Shown: piece after piece, positions 24,330-35,610 of the stretch
Layout of the letters: every line of letters starts with the position of its first letter
Numbering within the stretch: the first letter of the stretch is position 1
DNA from: Phascolomyces articulosus
Taxonomy: Eukaryota > Mucoromycota > Mucoromycetes > Mucorales > Lichtheimiaceae
Direction of reading: 5' to 3'
Length of the DNA stretch: 64,000 nucleotides
Assembly: GCA_025677815.1 (NCBI GenBank)
Contig: JAIXMP010000011.1
Coordinates: 1,240,001 to 1,304,000, forward strand
Made by a program: the position numbers and the translations under genes
Notes under the pieces: model-generated
Database searches by the model: none
What the model saw: the letters and a program-made list of their open reading frames with translations, nothing else
Told to the model about the DNA's origin: nothing

Positions 24330-25800
24330 TTTGTTTCGAATGGCTTCTGGCCGCCTTCCCATGATATTCAATGACGTTATTTACTAGAATGTTTAATGAC
24401 TAGGAAATCGCTTCCACTGTCGATTGATAACAAAGAACACATCGAGAAGATGCTATTTAAAATAATAGTTTGGTAAATTCAACTAAAAACCTACCTTCAA
24501 TACTCAGAATGCTTATCGCACTATTATCTTCTATAATAGTATTAACATTGTGAATTATACACGAACGTCGTTTCACCAAATCATCCTTGCCGGATATAGT
24601 AGGAATACACAATTTGGCAGATTATCCTCGTAGCAATACAAAACGCATTGAAACATATCGGTATATAAGAGTTTATATTCATTATTAGGATGAAAAAATA
24701 CTGTTTTAACTGCTTACTTGATGTGTTTTTTCAATGATAATCACACATACTGGATTCATTGATGATAACTCTTATCTTTTGAAAGCCATAATTGGGTTAC
24801 CATCGGAATGATATAAAAAATATTCTCAAGGACCACACAAGATACATTTCATTGTGACCTAATAAACCGCAGACAGTATTTACACATTGGTCACTTTTAC
24901 TTTCAGTAACAATCATAATTGTTGTAAAAATACAAAATTTGAAATTTCTCTCGTGACTCTGTCTATCGAAGAACTCGATACTTTAATTGATATAGAAACA
25001 TACTTTAAATAAATAAGTATGTATTGTAACGAATCAACTGCTTGGAAAGAGATATTTTTTCCCAGCAATCATCATGATCCCCTTAAAAAAGAAGGTACAT
25101 GAATAACTAAAATTTTATATAATTGGAGGAAAGGGTTCTAGCGAAGAGGAAAGAAGATAAAAACCACAAAAAGAATTCAAACGGGTCATGGTTATAATAA
25201 TAAAATCAACATATTACAAACTTTCAAAAATCAATACTACTTCAAAAAAAGCTACCATGTAATTTTCTCTGTCGCTCATCTGGATTAATACGGAGCAAGC
25301 AACAGCCTATGGATAAACAACAATGATTATCATCGTATTATCGACAAAGATTTGACAAATCAGTCAGCAACAATGAAACTCCAAAATTAAAATATTTAGT
25401 ATTATAATGTATATGAATATCATACGTATAAAAAAAACAACATTTCCAAAACTGAACTCAAAGATGACATTAGCTATTGGGATATATTGTACCAAAAAAT
25501 GAAGCAAGTTTCATTCACATTTACTTATGCATTATTATTAATATCATCAAGTTGTATAAATTCCCATTTATTATTAATGATAATAGAGGCGATATGTAAA
25601 CCACCGTGCCATTTAATTGAAAAAAACAAGTTATGCGATTGATTCAAATCATTGTGAATAATTAAGGGCTTTAAAAGGCTTGTTGCAATGGTTCAAATGT
25701 CGGAAAAAAAGTTGATCTTCAAAAACTTTCCAGATGCGAAAAATTCATCATTCGACTGATATTCAGTAAGAAAGTTAAGATATATAAAATAAATCTACCA
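24330..25800 (+). pseudogene. Possible relic of an F-box/LRR gene
   Basis: This is weak. Near 24339-24380 is MASGRLPMIFNDVIY before a stop, resembling an F-box start. About 50 open codons follow at 24493-24640. Near 24908-25012 is KFEISLVTLSIEELDTLID, which has a leucine-rich-repeat cadence. All are separated by stops and frame changes. The order matches a TPR/F-box/LRR gene but no residue-level alignment is possible by eye. Confidence 0.25.
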
Positions 25801-28800
25801 AATGAGCATATTATTGTTCACTCAAGGACATTAGACGAACAATGTATATAGACAATCACATGTACATGAGTGAACAAAAACATTACCCATTCTCATCATT
25901 CTCTTATTACAAAGATAGATGATATTGTGAAAATATTTTCTATTTTATTTTTCAAAAAATTAGGCATCTTAATATAATTCTCTTTATAGCAATATCTTAC
26001 TGTACAAACGGGCAACGCGATTGTATCAGAGTAACATTCCCTGAAAAAATGTGAAACATCCTTATAAATTATCACATTCATTTCCTCGATTTTTCTTTTT
26101 ATATGAATAACTATATTCACAAGTATACCTTCACCTTCATCAATGTTACATTCCTTACCATCATAACATGGGTTGTTATATCGATCACAGTGTAATAAAA
26201 AAAAACTACAGTTTCTTGTTTGTCCGAATTCGTCATTCATTCCTTTTCATTGAAGAAAGAACATAATTGTTCTCTATCAACAGAGGATATTCAAGATCTC
26301 AGTTTTATTTTGCTTCCAACATTGACAGTAGCGAATTGGGTGATAAATTCGATATTTCGTATCCATGAATAAATACTGAATTATTAGATAATGCTTCTGA
26401 TGCCACTAAATTGTCTAAAAGCAAAATAACGATTTACAATTGATTCTCTTCGCTCACGACATCATCCCAAATCCTCATACTTATATATTTATTCTTGGAA
26501 TATCTACTAGTAAGAATATTCCTAGTATACTACGATGGATTTTATAGTATAAACTCAAGTTTTATATATACGTATATAGTAAAAATATATATCAAACCGA
26601 TCATGCATTTCTGCAAAGACGATGTTTACCTTTCATCATTAGAAGATACAATATATATGCGACTTGGTCATTTTTGGTTACCAAAAATATAAATGCCGAA
26701 TTTAAAATAAACATAATTATTTGCAGCGTTGTTTTTATAATCATTACACATAAGTAATGCAAAGAGAATTATTATGAATATCAACAAACTACAGGATCAT
26801 ATTGTCGCAAATTGTAAATAGAACGAGCAAACCTAGTTCCCGAAGGTGATAGACAAATGGGGCAAATGGGGAATATCATTGAAAATATGAAGGGATTTTT
26901 TTTTATATATACAACACAAGTGACATACCAAGTAAAACCGTAATGATGAAATAAATTTGACGCCTTCCTAACAAATATTAAACAGTGGTAAGGATTGCAT
27001 TTATAATATCAAATACCCATGATATGGCACTTTTTGTTGTTGTTACGTGCGCAAATATTATTTGATCGAGGTTCCTGAATCAGAAAATATAAGCTTCACT
27101 CATCCAAAAATAAAATAATATATTTTTTAGGTCAGTAGATACTACTATATGAAAGAACAGCATAATTGAATTTTATAAAGGTGTTATTATTGTTAGCAGT
27201 ATTGATACGCAGAAGGTGATTGACATCATGGGGGTAGGAAAATAGGATACTAATATATATGTTGTAATCAAGAGAATAAGCTATATAACATCTGGAGAAA
27301 GATCAATGTACTTCCCATTCAGTTTTACATTCACTACTACCATATTTGAATAATCTTTCGTTCATTGTTAGACAGCACTCGTCCTCCCAGCTTTTTCTAT
27401 TTTTATTATATATATTCTTTTTCACAGCCTGTTTTTCGGGCATATTTTATTACAATTGCCAAGTATAAAACCATTTGATGCTTTTTTCTTATTAGATATA
27501 TATGTCCAGTTTGCAACAAAAGTAACGTCGAAGTGACAAGAATTTTTAGTATTTAATATCACAGAAGAATTAACTATTATCTTCAGTCCTACAGATTCAA
27601 AGAAAATACACTATCTATTAAATAAAACTTTGTTATTATTTGGTTAGATGACAGCAGTCTCACACGCCTTCTGGTTTATTGCTGCCATGTACTTAAATAT
27701 GTATCATAAAACAAAAATACAAGTAATCAAAGAAAAAAGAATACACAAGATAATAAAAAAGCTCTATCGCTTTTTCAACCATGATTGCAAAAGATAAATA
27801 TCGACGACTATATATCGCAACTGATGACTGAGTAGCAAAACAAGGTATTATGCTCCCCTTTTTTTTTCCAAGATGATAGATACAGACATTATGTTCATTA
27901 ACGTTTTACTGTCAAGAACGTTGTCCCAATAAGTATATTGGTGGTTCTCAGATGATCAAGAGCCAATAATTATTAGAAAGGATCTAAAAAATACAAAAGA
28001 GTTGTTATATATGGATGAAGTTGTGATCGAACAAATATTTGTATAAGTTTTTGATATGTGTTCATTGTTTCACTGCCAGTAATAACATTTATCGAAGGAG
28101 GACCCTGCATCCAAATTCCAACGTTTTTGCCCCAACCAAAAAGTATACTCCCAGTAATGACTCAAACTCTTACATCCATCATAAGATGTTGTATTACAAA
28201 AATTACCACGATAGATGGGATCAATTCCTTACCATCAACAGATAGCAAATGGAAATATTGCTAAACCCTCCCCACAATTCTTACCAACAGCTTTTCTATA
28301 CAGAAATCAATGAACTTGATTGGTAAGTGTATCGTTTAATAATATTATATACACTATTGTCCTTTTGTCGAGAGAAGAACTGAAAGAATCTATGGCAGGT
28401 TACACCTATCAAATGGAACTAATGAACATGGAATCCTTTAAAATTTGATGTAAAAACGCATAAAAGCGTATATCATTGTCTGAATTACTAGGGAATGAAT
28501 ATCCATATTATTAAAATAACATGGTATTTCCTCTTACAAAAAAAAAAATACTCCCTCTTACGGCGCGAACCTGTTAAGTAACACGAAGCGAAGCGGACGG
28601 GCTCATTTATTCGAGTGAAGCGAGTTATTTATTATAAATTGAAACCTTTTTTTTTTTCATGCTAAAACATTACACAAATATCCAAAAAATGCTACTTTGG
28701 CTTAGCAGTTAAGTATTTCCCATTACCCATTCTTTTTATCGTCCTTTCTTTTCTTATTATATTTCTGTCCTCTATCACCAACATCTTTTTCTTATTCTTC

Positions 28801-28936
28801 ATCAAACAAAATTTTTGTATATCGCGAAACAACATTGAGTAAACAGCGAAAACGGTAACCATCATCAAATTATTCTGTTAGGCAATATTCTTAACTTTTT
28901 TTTTGCTCTAAAACATAAAAATTTTCAAAAAGAAAT

Positions 28937-30681
28937 ATGTACATTACTTATTGCCCCAATCAAAGATCAGTAAATATAGAGGATACTACACAATATCGAC
29001 GTAATGCCACTGCAGGAGAATATCGACCCACATACCTCATTCGTGTTTCAGATTGGGAGAAAGTCCCGGGCAAACAAGTAGAAACTGGTTATTGTGCACT
29101 CTCCTATGTTTGGGAACAATCTGGAGATGTTGTACGAAAAGAAAACGGTGAATATGACTGCATCGACAATGGAAGACATTGTATTGTTGAAGGATATGAT
29201 ATGAACAAAGGGGACCTTACCACCTTGATACTTACAGAAGAAGAAAAGTACGAAGTCCAGTTTTTACCATCCACCAGGACCAAGGCTACTATAAAACATG
29301 TGACATACGAAGAGCTTCTTCAGCAAATATGTAAGGATTTCGAAATCGAATATTTGTGGTACGATAAAATATGCATTGATCAGTCTGACAATGAAAACAA
29401 ACTACGAGAAATCAAACAAATGTATAAGATCTACGGCAATGCGTGTTATACTGTGGCCATTGTACCTGAAATCCATATTCATGATCCAAAAGCTTTGGAT
29501 ACTATTGACCCAGCGTATGAGGACATAGAAGCACACAGAGAAGCTTGGGCTGCTATGGAACAAATATCACTTTGGTGGAAACGCAGTTGGACATTAGAAG
29601 AAACGATGACATCGAAACGTATTTTAGTGATTGGGACAGACACTCATTTCTGGCAGCATAGTCTTCACACATGCGATATACCTACGACATACGATGGCTT
29701 TTCAGTTTGGATGCTTGATTTTGCTAACCAACAACAAGGAGGAGGAAGCATCAATCAAGCACTCAGCGAAGCCCATTTTCGAACGAGTTCAAAGGAACAT
29801 GACAAAATTTATTCTTTGGCCAACATTTTTCCTGATTTATTTAAAAATATGGAAATCAACTATAAAACCGATATTAAACAACCTTCCACCGCTTTTATCG
29901 GACCATTGCAACGCATGACCTATCCATTCTTTGTTTTGGATCGAATCTTTTTAACAGTGGTGAGGAAATTAATGTCAATACAATGAAGAATCATAATCTA
30001 CCCTCATGGATTGGTGTTTCTGGGTGTCATCTCGATGCTCCTGTTACCACCACAACCACATGGCTTCAGTCCCAGCATTCTATCTGTGATGATATGCTTC
30101 TTCATATGTCAACTAAATACTACAAGACACTATCGGTTGCATCGTATGATTTTGGATGCTTCTCACCGTTATCTCACGATAAATATCAATGGGACCAACA
30201 TATTGATAAGTTTGTGAAGCGGCGGAAAGCGAAAGGTACATCCAGTGCAGTTGAAGAGGATACTGCTTTAATAGATTGGGCAATTAAAATGATAAGTATT
30301 TCAAGCTGTTATGCCACTCATTATTATCAACCACAAGATGCTCCCGTCATGCAAGCAAGACCACTCTCATTGACTGAAGATTGTGATGAATGCATCATTT
30401 TGCCTATTTTGCTCAAATCCTATAGTTTAATTGCTGAGAGGAGAGAGGAATCACCATCATTACACTTTTCTACTGGTTATACATATCACTATTTCCTCCC
30501 TGTTATCAAGATATACGTGGATGCTGCAAACGGCACAAAAGAATGGTACAAGGCCATTGGTATTTATTTTCTTGGGGGTGCGTTCCACAAGGATCATATT
30601 TCTGATGGTCCATATGAAATTTTAATATCGATTTTTGGAGATGATGACCCTAGTGAAGCAAAAGAGTTTATTATTCAATAA
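28937..30681 (+). pseudogene. HET-domain protein gene with a single frameshift
   Basis: One reading frame runs from ATG 28937 to a stop at 29986. A second frame carries the rest, through 29983, to TAA at 30679-30681. One extra T in the T5 run at 29948-29952 would fuse them into about 581 codons without internal stops. Residues about 55-185 look like a HET domain: GYCALSYVWEQSGD, EIEYLWYDKICIDQSDNE, then MYKIYGNACYTVAIV. Near 215-230 is WWKRSWTLEETM, as in HET proteins. The C-terminal half (from about 345) is specific to this family and also present in the pseudogene at 2195-3623. In filamentous ascomycetes HET-domain proteins trigger incompatibility reactions; in this lineage the role is unknown. 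This is either a recent pseudogene, a homopolymer sequencing error, or less likely an intron at the same place. Confidence 0.8.
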
Positions 30682-31110
30682 AGTTTTTTTTTTATTTAAA
30701 AACAAACAAAATGTAAATATCATAATAAACATATTATTACCTTCTGTTGTACTATCAAAGAAGACAAAGGGATAATGACAGTGAATAAGTGCAGATTAGA
30801 TAATTAAGTAACAAGTAGCCAACACTTGATTTATTTATAGATTCGTGGATTGTCTGGTTGAGTATATACATGTAAAAGGTTACGCTGATAGTGTTTTATA
30901 CCATATACGCTGTTAATATATATAATATTCTAATTTACATGTCTATTTTTACATTTTATCCTATCATCTCTTATTACGTACACCATCATGTATCTAATAT
31001 ATATATATATATATATATATATTTGAAAAGTTAGCCAACAAATTATAAGAAATTTTATTACTATCATAAAAACAATAGGATAAATAATGGCAAAGAAAAA
31101 TGGTTTATAC

Positions 31111-31144
<34 letters not shown>

Positions 31145-34100
31145 GCATTAGAGAAAGACAGGGGACGAATTGTTAGTGTATATAAAAAAAATAGCGGTTC
31201 CTTTAAAGCTCTATAGTATTATGCTATATTAAAATAAAGTATTGGTAAAAAGAAGGCCATCATCAAGAAGATGACACGGGAAAGACACAAGCATCTTCAT
31301 TTACTATTAATATTATTGGCACGCATAAACGTATACTGTGAACAAATAAAAAGAATACATTAGGTTCCTTTTTTATGATATGAATATTGGTATGATGGCG
31401 TCCTTTCTTCAAAAAAAAATGATTGGTCTTATTTTAGAATCATAGCTAAGTTAGCTCTACTTTTTTAAAATATGATTTTTTTTTCATTTTCTGCATGTGC
31501 TGCATAACTGCCGTGAGACTAGTAAGCTTATTGAATAGCGATACGTGACAGGCAATTGAAGGAATAATGTTTGAATCGTGTCGCACATACCTGTACGAAG
31601 GAAGAAGAATAAGATATAATCACTGCTACTACTGCTGCTGTTGTTTATGTAATATACATTGTTCGACCTAGTCTTTATTATTAATAAAATAACATGGTAT
31701 TTACGACTTACGGTTGCCCTCTTACAGAAAAGGAAATACCCCGCCAATAAAAGTTTTTTTTTATATATAAGGTTCATATTTAAGTTAGTTAACACTGTAA
31801 AGCATAAGGGCAACCCCAGCAGCATTACTTAACTGTTACCTAAAATTAAGATATCCCAAAATTTCTATAAATCTAGGATTAGCCCTAAATTACTTTTTCT
31901 ACTTTGATACCATCGCCTTTTAATGGGGACAAAACCGACGCGACTTAGTAAAACAAAATAAATATGTTTATATAATTAATATGTTGGGCCGTGATGGTAC
32001 CATTAAATCTTTTATGAAAAAGAAACCAAAAGTTACGAAATGAAAGTGATATTGATTTTGATACATAAATTCTGATATGGTAACTGTCGATAATAAGACA
32101 TCGGTAATTTCATGGTATAATCCAAACTCTTTACTACGTGTATAATATTTGTCATGTCCTTATTATAACAAAAAAAAAATCGCGAAAATGAAGCAGACAG
32201 AACATTCGGAAGAGATATACAGTATGGAGTGAAAGTGCGGGATGGAAGTCCACTTATTAATATATCTAGGAAGAACTGAGACAAAGTAAAATGGCTCTAC
32301 TCTTCACCATTTTTTACATGTTGTTCTCATTTATTACTTGACAGTATTTACATACCCTGTTTGTCCAAAAGAAATGATCGACGATTCCCGCGTGAAAAAA
32401 TGGTATTGACCATGAAGATTTTGATACTATTCTTGTGCTGCCAAGAAAGAAAGGAAAAAAAAACGATCCAGACAAGACACTCATCAAGAAATTCGAAAAT
32501 CCTCTGGAATATTTTTAATTCTATCATCAAAATTCTGAATTACGTACCACCCCAGTATATCATACTTTGGCCCCATAGTTCATTTGTGCAATTACATATT
32601 CACATTAACCAAGGACAAGTACATATTTCTGCTTTCAATCAAAAGGCAACTGTATCCTACTTTTGTAGTTATTAATATTATTAGGAGCAGTTGACTTTAC
32701 AAGTCAATCAAATCGTCTTTTCTTTGGTAATATATTCAGCTGGGTAATGGATCTGGAAAAAAAACAAACAAACAAACAAGCTGTATAAAACAACCATAGA
32801 GACATATTTATTTGTACGAAATTATCCCAACAATTTATTCATTAAAATAGTGTATAATAACAACAACCAAATATAGAATACCATTACATTCCCATTTCAA
32901 AATCCTCGTTGTCTATATAATACTTCAACAAGCATTGTCAGAAAGCAAAAACAAAAAATATAGAAATACAACTAAAAAAACAGTAATGTCTGAATTTAGT
33001 ACGATGAATCGACAAAAGGAGGAATCAATCAAAGGATGTTATTATCAGTTGGAAATATAGTGTTTTTGAATTTTTTTTTGAAACAAAGAATATTATAAAA
33101 ATTCAGGGCGATGTCGTTATCATTCTATAATTGAAGATAAAAAAACAACAACAACAGAGCGTTGTATACTCTATAGATGTGATTGATCAAGAAAATTTCT
33201 TATTCTGAACTTACATACAGTCGCCGATCCTTACAATATCAAAGGTTGAGAATAACAATATTAGCTTGTATATATTAAAAAAATATATACAAGACACTCA
33301 AATAGTTAATATTTCAAATAATCTACAATTATCGTCGTGTTGAAAATGTGTTTTCAAGATGACTATATAAAAAGATGATTCTATTATAGAAACCGACTAC
33401 ATATGAAGAACAATGGAAAGTCATATTGCTGTCAACTAGATAATACTACGAAACCTCATTAAGCATATTGGATGAGAACACATATACAACTGAACCATTT
33501 TAAGCGGTTAAGAAAGGCCCAAAAGATCTCCTGTTTTCACCTTTTGTATCTTCTACTACAATAAGGATATGTTGACCAGATACAGTTTTGGTCAATACTA
33601 GTGTTGACTGCAAGTCCCGTATGATAAAAAAAATTGTTCACTTTTTTTTTCTATAGAGTGCACGTATTATTAATGAGCTTCATCCAACGTAGCTACTATG
33701 ATTATCAAAAGAATATTGACAAAATAAAACCACCAAACAAATCCCCCCCGGTTAATCGAATGAAAGCATTTTCAGATGTCAAAAGATAATAGTGAATATT
33801 TCATCCTATCAAATAAAGAGGTAGAAAATCCCCATAATTGGCCCTAAAAAAAACCATGGATGAGTTCAGCCACCACAGCCTATTCTTTTAGTCTAGTGAT
33901 ATAGCCCAACTATGTATAGAACAGTTCTTTCCAAAATAATAATAATTCTATTATGATGACTTGCTGTTCTTGATTCTATTGTTGTTTCGTAATTGAGATA
34001 ACTTTTTGATTTTCTACTTTTTAACTATGTTGATGAATAAAAGACTTGAGGCTCAGTTATAATAAAAAAAGGGTCATGGATAAAGTCGCACAGCCTAACT

Positions 34101-34801
34101 GCTACTAATACTACTACAGTGACACAGTTTTTTTAACGGATTTTCCATGGTAACACCCTTGTGAGATTTCTTTTGTTACCAAATATTTTCATATACTATT
34201 TTTAATCATCATTTTACATGGATGATTATTTTGTTTTGATATGTGATGTGATTGTGTGTATGTTTTTTTTTATTTGTAGGACGAAAAAGAAAAAAACGCG
34301 TCTCAAAGGAACGATAAACCGACTAATTTTTTTTTCTACATTTAGCATGCTTGTGTATTTTAATCTCTCATGTGATTCAATCATCCCGCGTAAAAAAAAC
34401 CAAGTGGGAAAACCATGCATGAGAGAGTTATTATAAGTTCCAGGCACATATTATTCGATTTAATTGATCAAATATATAAAAAAAATTTAATAAGAAATAA
34501 TAATAAGAATATATCAAACCGTAAAAAAAGAAATAAATATAAGAAATAATATATATATATATATGTATAAGCGTGTGATGTGTGCGTCTTTGTCTTAATA
34601 GACTTTGTTAATAGAGTGAGAAAAAAAAGCTCATGATAAAAAAAAGAGAAAATTTTTCATTACAGGGAAGAAAAGAGAGAAAAGAGACTTTCGAAGGGAA
34701 AAAAAAATATACAGCGCATACAAAAAGAAGGGAAAAAAGTTACAAGTTTTTTTTAATAACATACAAGGATCAACTACTTGTTTTTTTTTTTTTGTAAATT
34801 A
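30682..34801. other. 4.1-kb intergenic region with simple repeats
   Basis: No gene supported. It contains (AT)n at about 30997-31022 and (AAT)n at about 31112-31142. A 17-bp word, AAAATAACATGGTATTT at 31686-31702, is also present upstream of the HET gene at 28513-28529. A short imperfect inverted pair GGTTGCCCT / AGGGCAACC lies at 31712-31720 and 31807-31815. Short frames here have no recognisable content. Confidence 0.5.
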
Positions 34802-35610
34802 TTATTGAGGAGTTTGAGTTTGGTCTTGTTGTTGTTGATCTTGTTGTTGTGGTTGTTGTTGTTCACCACCGCCCTTGTTTGTCTATTTTATATGCATCGG
34901 TTAGATATTTTTTTTTATTTGAAACCCCATTTTCACTCCCTTCCCTTTCATCTTACCTGAGTACCAACAATAGAACCTATTTTATCATCATCATCATATC
35001 CACCCCATAATAATAATAAAAATTAGCGATATATAGTTAGATATATATATATATAATTCAAAATGAAAAAGAAAACTTACCGATAATAATACCCAAAATC
35101 ACAAGGATAGTTACTGCAATAATAATCTTCCACTTCAAGTCCTTCCACCACATTCTCTTACGTACTTGATTTGCTCCACGTCGGAAATGACTTGATGTTG
35201 CTTGCAAATCCTCTATTTTTTTATTATTGATAAATAAAAAACATACACATATATACATATATATATATCCTTTATCATAAAAGATATTTCTCTATTCCCT
35301 CCCAATAAAAAAGATAATAAAACCTACCTGTTTTGCCTCGTAAATCATCCAGTCGTTCACCACGTTGCATCACTTTATCAATATTATCTTGCATAATATT
35401 CACTACTTCGTCTACTTGTGCTTGAACACGTTGTGTCTTGGGTGGAGCATCTCCGGCACCCGCGCCGCCGCCTTGTGCGTTAGGAATGTATGGATCGTAA
35501 GGTGAAGACCTAAATTTATATAATATATAAATGCCCGTTCATTCATTAATAACTTTTTCTTTAGTTTTATTTTGACAAATAATAATAATAATAATAATAT
35601 ATCCGTACAT
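34802..35610 (-). CDS. snc1: Synaptobrevin/VAMP v-SNARE (SNC type)
   Basis: Five exons (35610-35609, 35509-35328, 35212-35081, 34976-34957, 34882-34802), 138 residues. The first exon appears to supply only the A and T of the start codon. The 99-nt intron (GTACGG..TTTAG) then joins to G, giving M-SSPYDPYIPN, the expected N-terminus. The SNARE motif covers about 28-86, with R50 as the zero-layer arginine (VMQRGERLDDL). The conserved FRRGANQVRKRMWWKD precedes a membrane anchor at about 91-110. Unusually a 28-residue tail follows the anchor, ending in a Gln-rich stretch, which would lie in the vesicle lumen or outside the cell. SNC proteins drive fusion of secretory and endocytic vesicles with the plasma membrane. 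The first exon is the least certain part. Confidence 0.88.

Larger units (their letters stand above)
21433..28936. other. 7.5-kb gene-poor AT-rich desert
   Basis: No intact gene. It holds a (TGC)7 microsatellite at 22098-22118 and many A/T runs. Fragmentary coding-like pieces occur at 24330-25800 (listed separately). A locally GC-rich 70-bp patch lies at 28558-28627, with repeated GAAGCGA words. Short frames such as those at 25896-26240 (-) and 28039-28264 (+) have no recognisable content. Confidence 0.6.

Noticed and set aside
25896..26240. 114-codon minus-strand frame in the desert
   Set aside because: No domain, no similarity to window families; length is not remarkable in six frames of 7.5 kb.
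28937..29986. Reading the HET region as two separate genes (28937-29986 and 29983-30681)
   Set aside because: The second frame lacks its own promoter space and both parts align in order with the single decayed paralogue at 2195-3623, so one gene with a frameshift is more likely.
31712..31815. Possible MITE with GGTTGCCCT inverted ends
   Set aside because: Only nine bases match perfectly and no target-site duplication is visible.
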